Origin: Erpobdella octoculata
Lineage: Eukaryota; Annelida; Clitellata; Hirudinida; Erpobdellidae
Length of the DNA: 64,000 bases
Reading direction: 5' to 3'
NCBI GenBank assembly: GCA_963978895.1
Contig: OZ022244.1
Location: 21,837,992-21,901,991, forward strand
Part shown: positions 24,689-34,929 of the stretch, piece after piece
How positions within the stretch are numbered: the first letter of the stretch is position 1
Layout of the letters: each line of letters begins with the position of its first letter
The notes under the pieces: model-generated
What the model saw: only the letters and a program-made list of their open reading frames with translations
What the model was told of the DNA's origin: nothing
Database searches by the model: none
Program-made: the position numbers and the translations under genes

Positions 24689-24805
24689 CTGGCCTCTAAA
24701 TTGAACAGACAAATAAAGGCAAAAGACGTGCATGGTTTCAGGTTTCAGACGTTAATGTTCCGCGTAAACATGAACGCATCGCATCATCTTAATTCGTCAC
24801 AATAT
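23546..24805. other. upstream region of SIX1/2 with ATC-type and AT repeats
   Basis: Imperfect TCATCATCG repeats lie at 24125-24250 and an AT run at 24655-24687. No exon was recognised; a 5' untranslated exon of SIX1/2 could lie here but cannot be shown. Confidence 0.45.
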
Positions 24806-24822
24806 GATGGTGTTGTTGATTA

Positions 24823-25175
<353 letters not shown>

Positions 25176-25251
25176 ACAAAATAATTGCTATTATTAATAA
25201 TTTGGAAGAGGTCATTCAAAATTGTATGAAATATATTTTCCAGACGTTGAA

Positions 25252-27821
25252 ATGCCTGCAGATGAAAGTCTGACCCCCCTCGATGGACTTTCCTCGATTC
25301 TCATACAAGCAACAAATCATATTCCATCTCTTTCTTCAGAGCCAGTAAATCTTTACATACCTGACTCGAATTACCAGCCATTAACCGCCCTCAACCGATG
25401 CAACAACGGCTTTCCTTCATTCTACTCCGGCTCAACCACTTTCTGCAACAACCACTCTTCGTCCACGAATAACCAAAAAGTACTTTCCGATAAAATGAAA
25501 AGTTTCGCATTTTCTCCCGAGCAAGTTGTTTGCGTCTGCGAGGTTCTGCAGAACAGCGGAAACTACGACAGACTCGCCAGGTTCTTGTGGTCTCTTCCTC
25601 CGAACTGTGATCAAGTACACAAACACGAAAGCGTACAAATCGCTAAAGCACACGTGGCTTTCCACACGTCCAATTACAAAGAGCTCTACAAATTATTAGA
25701 GAACCACATCTTTTCTCCGTGCAACCACCAAAAGTTACAAAACTTGTGGTTGAAAGCTCACTACACAGAAGCAGAGAAATTGCGGGGGAGACCTCTCGGT
25801 GCCGTTGGGAAATACCGGATCCGTCGGAAATTCCCACTCCCTCCGAGTATTTGGGACGGAGAGGAGACGAGTTATTGTTTTAAGGAGAAATCGAGGTCGA
25901 TATTGAAGGACTGCTACAAAAGGAATCCTTACCCATCGCCGAAAGAAAAGAAAAGCTTAGCTGAGAATACGGGACTGACTACTACGCAGGTCAGTAACTG
26001 GTTCAAAAACAGAAGACAGAGGGATCGTGCCAACGAAGCCAAAGAAAGGTAATTTCGAGATTAACTATTTAAATATATTATATATATGCAAATATTAGAA
26101 ATACAACTATTATTTCAAATAAAAAAAAATTATTTTAATTGGAATTAGATTAACAGGCTGGCAAGCTTGTCGGTGAAGTTTTTGTTAAATCTGCGGCACG
26201 ACGTGTGTTGTTATCGAAACACAATTTGCGAGACGAATGTGATTTATTGAAAGTACGATAAGAAATGATAGATCCAATAAATATGTTACTGTGTACTCTG
26301 CGGACCGCGGACCACGTGATCTGAAAATTAATTAAAACTAAATTAATGACTGCGATATATTTATGGCTTTACAAACTCATCATTACTTGTTCCATTTGGT
26401 CTGTGGCGACAATTTGACAAACGAACCCCTTAGCAAAAGACATTAAAAAGGAGCAAATGTCACAGTTAATTTTCGTAAAAACAATCGATTTGTTTGAAGA
26501 GGAATTTAATAATCTTTTTTAAGTCTCGTGTACGATTTTTTATTTATTTGAAGCTCAGCACGAATAAACGCTTAAGCAGCCATTTATAAATGAAAACATA
26601 AAAGAGTAAATTAGGAAAACAATTTAAATTGTTAGATATTATTTTTATAATATAATTATTATCATTATCATCATCGTCGTCGTCATCATCACTATCACCA
26701 TCATCATCATCATAATCATAATAATCATCATCAGCATCATCATCATCACCACCACCATCATCATCATCATAACATAACATAACATAAAGGAAATGATGGG
26801 CGCAAACTATATGTCTCTATGCCCATATCTAGAATTATATAAAATATTGTTCATATATATGTTCTATAAATAAATGTATGTATATATTATTAAAAATCCT
26901 TTTTATAGTTGTACATAATGTCGCTTATTTCGAAATGACAGTCGATTAATCTTTTAAATTCATTAACTTGATCGGCTTCTATGATTTTCGAAGGGAGGTT
27001 GTTCCAAATTGCAGTCGATCTGGTCAGGAAGAAATATTTTCTGCAGTTGCCGTTGAATCTTTGTGTTTCCAGTTTGAACTTGTGACCTCTTGTTCTTCTT
27101 TCTTCTGATATCTTAATATTAGGAAAACACAAACGTCCTTCTTTGTCTTGAATAGAATTGTAGAGCATGATCAGGTCCCCTCTCAGTCTTCTGTACTTTA
27201 AACAAGGAAGCTTCAAAATTCTCAACCTGTCTTCATATTTCAATCCCTTGCATGCCTTGACCATTTTTGTTGCTCTCTTCTGGACTCTTTCAATGGCTTC
27301 TATGTCTTTTTTCTTCCATGGTGACCACACACTGACTGCATACTCCAATCTGGATCTAACCAAAGCTTTATAAATCAATATAAAAGAATCTTTTGTCAAA
27401 TCTTTAAAATTTCGTGAAATTATACCTAACAGTGAAAAACATTTTTTAATTGTTTCATAAATGTGATCTACAAATGTTAGTGAACTCTGGAATGTAACAC
27501 CTAAATCTTTTATTTTGTCAAGAAAATTAAGTTCCACTCCTTCTATATTATATAGCCGACGATCATCTAATTGGCGTCCATATCTCACCACAACACATTT
27601 ACCAGCATTTAGCTTAATTTCCCATTTTTTACTCCAATCTCCTAATGATTTTAAACAGCTCTGCAATATCAATCGATCATCACTGCTTTTTATAGTTTTA
27701 AATATTTTGGCGTCGTCTGCGTACATAAACAGCTCCGCCGAGTTATTCTTAACTATTTCAAACATATCATTGACATAAATTATGTAAAGTAGTGGCCCTA
27801 AAACACTACCTTGAGGTACCC

Positions 27822-27857
<36 letters not shown>

Positions 27858-30800
27858 TATCATTATCATTATCATTATCATTATCATTATCATTAAATAT
27901 CGATTTTCTCTTAAATATTAGTCTGAACTATTTGGTTTTCGGTGCGGGTCGACTTGCGTGCCTGTTTTACTTCAATACCGTCGGTTTTTTCAACGCGTAA
28001 ACAACTTTTTCACGTTTTTTCCGTCGGTTGATAGTGGTTTGAATTATCGCCCAGCATGGCCGATGTGGTTAAAACTCGCAAGGAGTCTAAACAGGAGGCT
28101 TCCGACGTCTTTCAGAAATTGGGACTGAGCCTGTGCGATAAGTGTGCCAGGTGCAATACAGAGGCAATGAATAGTCTGCTAGGAAGACTTCACACAAGCA
28201 GCGAAGACGGTTCAAAAGGGTTGGAGGTGATTGCTCAGGATATCAAGGAAATCAGAGATACCATAAAGAAAGACTCCGGAAAAAGGGAGGAGAGACTTGC
28301 AGACGAGAAAAAAGAACTTGCCCTCAATAGGAAAAAACTCAACGAGGTCCTCGAAGAAGTTAGGGGTTTGACAAAGAAAATTGCAGATGTTGATCTTGAA
28401 CCTCTCTCAAATAAGGTTGATACAGCAACAAAAAAGTGGTCCGATCTTTTCAAAGAAAGGGTTGACGAATTATCAGAAGGCGTCAAGAAAATACACCATT
28501 CTGTTCTGACTGAGAAGGGTGAGCAGGCATCAGGCCTACAGCTTTGCCTTAAAAAAGCTCTCGACGCAAAGACACAGGATGACAAAGATGAGGAAGCCGA
28601 CAAGCTCAGGAGAAGGACCTCTGTTGTTGTCTATGGGCTGGGCGAGTCGAGTTCGTCTACACCTGATAAGCGCAAATCTGACGACAAATCGAAGATCGAG
28701 GAATTGCTGAAGTTAATCTCTTGTGATGATGTCGAAATTGTTAACTTAATTAGACTTGGGAAAAGAATCGAAGGAGAGAGTGAACCTGCTCGACCAAGAC
28801 CGTTGAAACTGGTATTGAAAAACGAAAATCAACAGTCGAATCTTCTCAAGTCGGCAAAAAACTTGAGGGTGATGAAGGAAGGAGGTTGGTCAGCAGTTTT
28901 TATCCATCGGGATATGACTCCAAAAGAAAGAGAAGCACGAAAACTCCTAGTCGAAAGTATGAGGCAGAGAATACGAGCCGGAGAGACGAATCTGTTCATC
29001 GCGGGGGACAGGATAGTTACCAGAAGACTTCCCGTTGCGGGAAAAATCTGAAAAGCTCCAACACAGAATCATACGTTCGAAACAAGTACTTGTCAAAGTG
29101 CTTGATCAAGAAAAATTGTAGTTGTTCTGGAGTCGACCGCTGCTATCGTCATCTGGGACCAACCACTGAACGCGAATCTTACTCTGGTCTAGCCGGACAA
29201 TCTATCCCCGCTGCATGTCTCAATGTTAGGTCTATTAAAAACAAAACTGCTATCGTTGCGAATATCATAAATGAAAACAAGTTATCAATCCTCGGCTTAA
29301 CTGAAACCTGGCACGAGAGTTATGAAGATGTTGCACTGAAAAAGATTACTTTGCCCGGCTACCGTTGCATCGAATCCGCCAGAAGGTCTGATGAAACGGG
29401 TCGCACATATGGAGGAATTGCGGTTATTTACAAGGACACGCTGTCTGCCAAGCCACACCCTCTGGGTTCCAAGCCAGCTACATTCGAGATCACGTCTATA
29501 ATGTTTTCGTCTTTGAAAACGAATTTTATCTTTGTGGTGATATACCGCCCTGGAGGCAATCCCGTGAGCGATTTGTTCTTCACGGAGCTTGAGAGCATAT
29601 TGGAAACCCTGGCAACTTACAACCTCCAAATCATTATTACCGGCGATCTTAACGTCAGGGTCAACATCTCTAATGACCCCCACTCCATCCGTTTTCTCAG
29701 CCTCATACGTTCATTTGGATTTATTCAGTCTGTCGTCGGCCCTACGCATACGCATGGTAACACTCTGGACTTGGTCATTACCCGATCAGATCTTCCCCCT
29801 CCATCTATCATCGTTGATCTACCACAGGTGTCAGATCACTCGCTTGTGCGTTTCCGGATCCCGGTCCGTCATCCTCCCCCGCTGCTTATCGACGTCAACA
29901 CCCGGGCTTGGAGAAGTTTCGACCCAGAGCAATTCCGTTCTGATTTACAGGGAAGTTCTCTGTGTAATCCGGCGGTCTATGAGACGATGTCAATCAGCCA
30001 GGTTCTTGAGACCTTCGACACAACCTTGTCATCACTTCTTCACAAACATGCCCCGCCTCGTGTTGCCAGGCTGCGCGACCGGCCCCTCACCCCATGGTTC
30101 GACTCTGAATGCGCTGCCTTAAAACGAAGATCGAGAAAGTTAGAAAGACGTTATAGACGAACACAAGATCCCATCGATCGCACTTCATGGATCAACCACG
30201 TGCGAACGTCTCATGACCTTTACAGACAGAAACAAAATCTCTACTGGAAGATGAAGATTGACGACAGCCGAGGGAGTCCTGGGAGATTATGGCGGACATT
30301 ATCTGGGGTGCTCGGTCGGGTTCGGAGCAACCCGATTTCGCCAAAAGATCTTACAGCCAATGATTTCTCGAGAGCGTTCAATGATAAGATAAGAGATATC
30401 CGCCAGTCTACGTCACATGCTTCCAGTCCACGATTCGACCCCGGCTGTTGTTCCTGCGACCTGCTGAGGTTTAAACCTGTGAGTGTCGACGACATTACCC
30501 GGCTCATCAAATCTTCACCAAACAAAAATTGTTCCCTGGACCCAATACCGACATGGATGATCAAGCAATACTCTAGTGAACTGGCACCGTTTGTGACATT
30601 CCTGGTAAATTCATCGCTAGAGCGGGGACAGTTTCCTCCTGCCCAGAAAAATGCTGTCATCACACCGATCCTGAAGAAGCCGAATCTAGATCCGCTCAAC
30701 ACCGGTAACTACCGCCCAATCTCGAATCTGTCCTATCTGTCAAAACTACTGGAACGATGCGTAGCCGCCCAGATAAACATCTACCTCCGTGAAAACAACC

Positions 30801-32122
30801 TTCTCCCGATGTTTCAGTCGGCGTACAGAAATCAGCACTCCACTGAAACTGCTGTCCTGAAGGTACTGTCTGATATTTACGCTGCGGCTGATTCGGGTCG
30901 GATCACGCTACTGGGACTTCTGGACCTCTCCGCTGCTTTCGACACTGTTGACCATCAAATTTTGGTCAACAGGCTCCATTTCTCGTATGGTTTCGGAGAC
31001 GTCGTCCTCGAATGGTTTCGTTCCTATTTGACTGATCGGTCCCACTGCATCCGCTCCGGAGGTGTTTTGTCCACGCCTACCTCTGTCCTGTGTGGCGTCC
31101 CGCAGGGATCCGTTCTGGGCCCGTTGTTGTTTCTTCTCTATTCCGCGGACGTCCTACATATTGCCACGAAACATCGGTTTTCTGTCCATTCTTACGCTGA
31201 CGACCTGCAGATTTACGATCACTCCCCGCCAGCGTCGTGTTCCGATCTGGTCCCCAGGATGTCTGCATGTATCAGCGAGATTGGCACTTGGATGGCAAGC
31301 AATCGCTTGCAACTCAATCCTTCTAAGACCGAAATGATCTGGTTGGGCTCGCCTGGTCGACTCAGCTTCTGTCCGAAGGGGGATCTGGTCATCGCTGGTG
31401 TCTCAGTCAGGCCCTCCACTTATGTTCGTAATCTTGGCGTGATGGTCGACAGTAGCTTGTCTATGGAGGCACACATCTCTCATCTTACTCGTTCATGCTT
31501 CTATCATCTCCGTCAACTGCGCGTCGTCCGCCGTAGCCTCACCATGGACTCCGCCCATTCACTCATTAGAGCACTCGTGCACAGCCGGCTTGATTACTGT
31601 AATGGTGTCATGGCCGGACTTAGACAGTTTCAAATCAATAGGCTCCAATCCATTCTCCGAGCAGCCGCTCGTCTTGTTCTTCAGCTGCCCGGCTGGTCTC
31701 CCGTATCAGATCTCATGCGGACGCAACTTCACTGGCTTCCTTTCCCGCAGAGAATTCAGTTCAAGTTGGGTCTGATGGTATACAAGTGCCTCCACCACAC
31801 GGCTCCGGTCTACCTGCAGCAATTGTGTGTACCGATCTCAACGCTTGCTGGTCGGTCCCACCTTCGATCGGCGGCTGCTGGCGACTTGTTCGTTCCATCG
31901 TCAAAGACAACGACTCTCGGCAGGCGCGGATTCTCCACTGCTGGTCCAGTTGTTTGGAACAGCCTATCTGCTGACCTGAGGAATCCAGCTTTGGACCTCG
32001 GCGGTTTCAGGAAGCTGCTTAAGACAGAACTTTATTCTTAAATTTATGATTTGACGCGACGCGCTTTTGTGACTTTTTAAAAAAAGCGCATTATAAATTT
32101 ACATTTACAATACAATACAATC

Positions 32123-32157
<35 letters not shown>

Positions 32158-32695
32158 CATTATCATTACAACAGTTTATTGCTTGTTTGATAATGCATTT
32201 CAGTGTTCAAGCACATCACAATTTAGCATTTATGTAGGATTTAATTTTATTTGAGATTTTGCATGTCAGCTAAGATTTTATGAATTATTGAGTTGGCGAC
32301 TGGTTACGACGATAATAATTTCTACATTTTCTTTCTTTAATTATTTTATTAAAATATGTGGGAATTAAAAAGATTAAAAAGATCAAAAGTATTAAAAATA
32401 TATTTTTAACTTGAACTAATTTAATAATTTGTTCGACAAAAACTCTTGTAGGAATCGCGACAGTCCAACGACATGTTCAGACGATCAGGATCCGACAACG
32501 AGAACCAATAATCTACTTAAAACTTCAATGGAGAAGAATTCTTCACTGCATTTGGAATCTTTGAATTCTTCATTGGTCGACCAATCGTCAACTGAATTCA
32601 CAGCAGACGTCGACCAGTACTTCGGCACCACTTGCGACATTTACCATCAATTCGCCACTTTCAATCCTCAAATTACTCAGTATTGCATCAGCTGA
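25252..32695 (+). CDS. six1/2: SIX1/2-class homeobox transcription factor (sine oculis family), two exons
   Basis: Exon 1 is 25252-26048 and exon 2 is 32452-32695; the 6403-bp intron splits an Arg codon (AG|G) and the product has 346 residues. A SIX domain spans about 87-200 ([14 protein letters not shown] ... [19 protein letters not shown]) and a homeodomain about 204-262 with WFKNRRQR in helix 3. [13 protein letters not shown] at the homeodomain start is the mark of the SIX1/2 subgroup rather than SIX3/6 or SIX4/5, and an intron after EAKER is the usual place. The SIX domain binds Eya-type cofactors and the homeodomain binds DNA in sensory organ, muscle and kidney-like development (family knowledge). 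The C-terminus of about 80 residues is short, Ser/Thr-rich and not conserved. I chose the first in-frame ATG at 25252; TTTTCCAG just upstream (25236-25243) could be a splice acceptor from a leader exon. The intron holds two LINEs. Confidence 0.95.
26049..26890. other. 5' part of the SIX1/2 intron with ATC repeats
   Basis: AT-rich, with imperfect ATC repeats at 26655-26770 followed by CATAA repeats at 26769-26787 where the truncated LINE begins. No exon. Confidence 0.7.
26788..27822 (-). mobile_element. 5'-truncated non-LTR retrotransposon (reverse transcriptase C-terminal part)
   Basis: On the minus strand the frame opens at 27822 with [19 protein letters not shown], has the catalytic motif MYADDAKIF, then the thumb and C-terminal region ([20 protein letters not shown] ... 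[20 protein letters not shown]) and stops at 26890. No stop or frame break lies in this part. It is cut exactly at the GGGGTACC that abuts the (ATC)n at 27823, and its 3' end leads into CATAA and ATC repeats. A jockey/CR1-like clade is likely, but the endonuclease is missing, so the clade is uncertain. Confidence 0.88.
27823..27895 (+). repeat. (ATC)n and (TCATTA)n tract
   Basis: ATC units (27826-27855) pass into TCATTA units (to about 27893). The same TCATTA tract resumes after the next LINE at 32122-32168. Confidence 0.93.
28056..29051 (+). CDS. LINE ORF1 protein (coiled coil plus RRM-like part)
   Basis: 331 residues starting [13 protein letters not shown] Cys pair motif (CDKCARCN) near residue 27 and a long charged coiled-coil-like stretch (about 60-190) precede a part with [13 protein letters not shown] and [12 protein letters not shown], which resembles the RRM-like core of L1-type ORF1 proteins, followed by [18 protein letters not shown]1 proteins bind the element's RNA and act as chaperones. 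It overlaps ORF2 by about 166 bp in another frame. Confidence 0.85.
   Translation: MADVVKTRKESKQEASDVFQKLGLSLCDKCARCNTEAMNSLLGRLHTSSEDGSKGLEVIAQDIKEIRDTIKKDSGKREERLADEKKELALNRKKLNEVLEEVRGLTKKIADVDLEPLSNKVDTATKKWSDLFKERVDELSEGVKKIHHSVLTEKGEQASGLQLCLKKALDAKTQDDKDEEADKLRRRTSVVVYGLGESSSSTPDKRKSDDKSKIEELLKLISCDDVEIVNLIRLGKRIEGESEPARPRPLKLVLKNENQQSNLLKSAKNLRVMKEGGWSAVFIHRDMTPKEREARKLLVESMRQRIRAGETNLFIAGDRIVTRRLPVAGKI
28886..32041 (+). CDS. LINE ORF2: endonuclease and reverse transcriptase
   Basis: Open for about 1050 codons. The apurinic endonuclease has all key motifs: [23 protein letters not shown] and [10 protein letters not shown]. The reverse transcriptase has [47 protein letters not shown] and [10 protein letters not shown], followed by [20 protein letters not shown] and [10 protein letters not shown], which are L2/CR1 (Crack-like) features. 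The frame has no ATG before the endonuclease; it overlaps ORF1, so translation by frameshift or reinitiation is needed, or the true start is non-AUG. No stops or frame breaks were seen, so the enzyme could be active. Confidence 0.9.
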   Translation: MVSSFYPSGYDSKRKRSTKTPSRKYEAENTSRRDESVHRGGQDSYQKTSRCGKNLKSSNTESYVRNKYLSKCLIKKNCSCSGVDRCYRHLGPTTERESYSGLAGQSIPAACLNVRSIKNKTAIVANIINENKLSILGLTETWHESYEDVALKKITLPGYRCIESARRSDETGRTYGGIAVIYKDTLSAKPHPLGSKPATFEITSIMFSSLKTNFIFVVIYRPGGNPVSDLFFTELESILETLATYNLQIIITGDLNVRVNISNDPHSIRFLSLIRSFGFIQSVVGPTHTHGNTLDLVITRSDLPPPSIIVDLPQVSDHSLVRFRIPVRHPPPLLIDVNTRAWRSFDPEQFRSDLQGSSLCNPAVYETMSISQVLETFDTTLSSLLHKHAPPRVARLRDRPLTPWFDSECAALKRRSRKLERRYRRTQDPIDRTSWINHVRTSHDLYRQKQNLYWKMKIDDSRGSPGRLWRTLSGVLGRVRSNPISPKDLTANDFSRAFNDKIRDIRQSTSHASSPRFDPGCCSCDLLRFKPVSVDDITRLIKSSPNKNCSLDPIPTWMIKQYSSELAPFVTFLVNSSLERGQFPPAQKNAVITPILKKPNLDPLNTGNYRPISNLSYLSKLLERCVAAQINIYLRENNLLPMFQSAYRNQHSTETAVLKVLSDIYAAADSGRITLLGLLDLSAAFDTVDHQILVNRLHFSYGFGDVVLEWFRSYLTDRSHCIRSGGVLSTPTSVLCGVPQGSVLGPLLFLLYSADVLHIATKHRFSVHSYADDLQIYDHSPPASCSDLVPRMSACISEIGTWMASNRLQLNPSKTEMIWLGSPGRLSFCPKGDLVIAGVSVRPSTYVRNLGVMVDSSLSMEAHISHLTRSCFYHLRQLRVVRRSLTMDSAHSLIRALVHSRLDYCNGVMAGLRQFQINRLQSILRAAARLVLQLPGWSPVSDLMRTQLHWLPFPQRIQFKLGLMVYKCLHHTAPVYLQQLCVPISTLAGRSHLRSAAAGDLFVPSSKTTTLGRRGFSTAGPVVWNSLSADLRNPALDLGGFRKLLKTELYS
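32122..32168 (+). repeat. (TCATTA)n tract after the LINE
   Basis: TCATTATCATTA units directly follow the LINE 3' end, like those just before its 5' end. Confidence 0.9.
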
Positions 32696-33850
32696 TAGTT
32701 TTTTAATGCGTGCGTAGCTGAATTTTGTGATTTTAAAGCAGTGCAGTTGGTATAATAATCTACAATAATATATAAACAAGATATGATAGTCTGTACTGAA
32801 GATAAAAACCGACTTATATTCCTGTAATAGATAATTCTTAACGAAACAAAACCAAATTTATTTATCTATTTCTAATTAGGAATGCGATGAAATAGAGGAG
32901 AGGGTGTTCTCTCTTAAAATCTGTTTAGTTGTCTACCTCTGAAAACTAAGATTATGCCAGATCGTGGTGCTTTAATTTAAGAACTGACGATCGCCGCAAT
33001 TCTTTCAAACATTTCTTATAAATAAAGCCTTCGTTTTGTTCCTCTCAAGTTGAAAACACTTGGGAATGTTTCCAATGTGTACATACCTAATAACTATCCG
33101 TACACACACACACACAGCAATGAACATCGAGTTAATCGTGCACAAAGTTGACGCAGCTCTTCACAATGACAGACGCGGTGGCAAACAAATTGAAATATCT
33201 ACAACGTGACTTGGAATGACGATCAATCGTTAAGGAAGGAATCTGGTCTTGTTGAGTCTTGTTGAGACCTCCTGTTGTTGTCATCATGTCAGTCCGTCAC
33301 GATGTTCATTTAAGTTAAGTTGAGTTTAATGCGGTTGTGTGCATTCGAAATAAGATTTGTTATGCACATTTGATGTTATCTCAATGGGATATTTCTCTGA
33401 CTCCCACCCAACTAACCTCCTCAAATTTTCACCTAACTACTTACTTGACAGTTGGACCTTTTAATACGTTTATTTTGAAATAATTGACTCAGATCTCCCG
33501 ACGGGTCAGCCACGAAGTATTATTTTAATCAGTAAATTTTTTTAGTTATTTAATTTGAGAAATAAAACACGCCAAATAAATGTATAAAAATAAAACTTTT
33601 TAATTATTAATATGATGAGTATAATTAATAATAATTATAACCATTGTGGTTAGGTACTGAACTATTTGGTGATGTGAAAAGGTTTTATTGAACAATTGAT
33701 CACAATACTGAAAAATAAACAGATAAACAAATCAGTTTGCGCAGTGCAAATTCCCGGTGAGGAATTTCACTAAAAACTAAAAGATTGGCTTCTGTTCTGT
33801 AGAGAAATTAAAGACATTAAAGCGTGGTTCTGTGTAGTCTATTTTATTGT
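32696..33850. other. 3' region of SIX1/2
   Basis: Likely 3' untranslated region at first; AATAAA at about 33016-33021 is a candidate polyadenylation signal. A short CA run lies at 33105-33115. No other gene seen. Confidence 0.4.
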
Positions 33851-33854
33851 TGCT

Positions 33855-34090
33855 GGCCATCATCATCATCATCATTATCACCGTTCTCGTGTTCATCGAA
33901 CACATTATCACCTTCACCGCTACTTTCAGCATCATCATCGCCGTCGTCTTCGTCATTATCATCGTCATCATTATCATCATCATCACCATCATCACCACCA
34001 TCATCATCATTGTCGTCGTCGTCCTCATCATCGTTATCATCATCATCGTCGTCGTCATCATCATCGTCATCGTCGTCATCGTCATCATAT
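33855..34090 (+). repeat. imperfect (ATC)n repeat
   Basis: ATC/GTC/ACC trinucleotides for about 230 bp; frames are low-complexity artefacts. Confidence 0.9.
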
Positions 34091-34929
34091 GACAGTCATT
34101 ATGGACCGATAGCAATCTCACGTGTGTAATTTTATTCATTTATGTGTATGGTGCTATTAAGGTATCATAAAGGCAAGACAAGCGAGCTCTGATCTGCCAC
34201 TGGAACATTAAAAATTCAGTATTGACTTTTATTGGAGAAATCTGAAACATGGTTGCTCATCAAGTCAAATGGTGGCTGAGATAATATTTTCTTGATTGGT
34301 GATCTGTTAGCATTGAAACTAGCTAGAAAAATTAATTAAAAAATCTTATTATTGCAACTTGTACATTTTTTTAGACTCGGTAAGGCCATTCGACTCGACA
34401 GACTTGACCGTGTTTCTGTACGAATAAAATGATGAAATATGCAACAAAAACATGAAAGCAGAATATTTTTAATATTTAAAAAATATAAATAGTCACTTGG
34501 AATTTTAAAAAATAATAAAAATAAGACCATACTGCTGTCTGAAAATGAACATCTCTTACTACAAGGTTTATGAGATTCTCATTTTACTGCAAAAAACATT
34601 CACAAATTCAAATATTTTTATACAAAAAATCTGCCGTTTAAGGTTGCTTAATATTTCAACTACATATTAAGTAACAATTCCATTCCATTAAACATTTTGA
34701 GACACAAAAATCTGTGAACTAAAACATTTTTAGTGAGGTTTTTAAATGTATTGCCCTTTCATCTTTGAAGTCACTCCTTAAGGAGATCAATTGATCTTGA
34801 ATTATTTCTGGCCCAATTTTTTTATATTTATTTTCAGCTCATCTACACTTTCTGAACACAACATTTTCCGGCAAGTTATTCCCCTCCTTGTACAAAAAAA
34901 AAATATTTTTTTAATTTAATAAAATATAA
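34091..34929. other. AT-rich stretch, no gene
   Basis: Nothing recognised on either strand. Confidence 0.45.

Larger units (their letters stand above)
27894..32121 (+). mobile_element. apparently full-length L2/CR1-group LINE
   Basis: About 4.2 kb from the end of one TCATTA tract to the start of another, with ORF1 (28056-29051) and ORF2 (to 32041) uninterrupted. The 3' end has GCGCATTATAAATTTACATTTACAATACAATACAAT, the style of L2-group tails. The element is visibly richer in GC than the surrounding intron. Full frames plus intact catalytic motifs suggest recent insertion. Confidence 0.85.
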
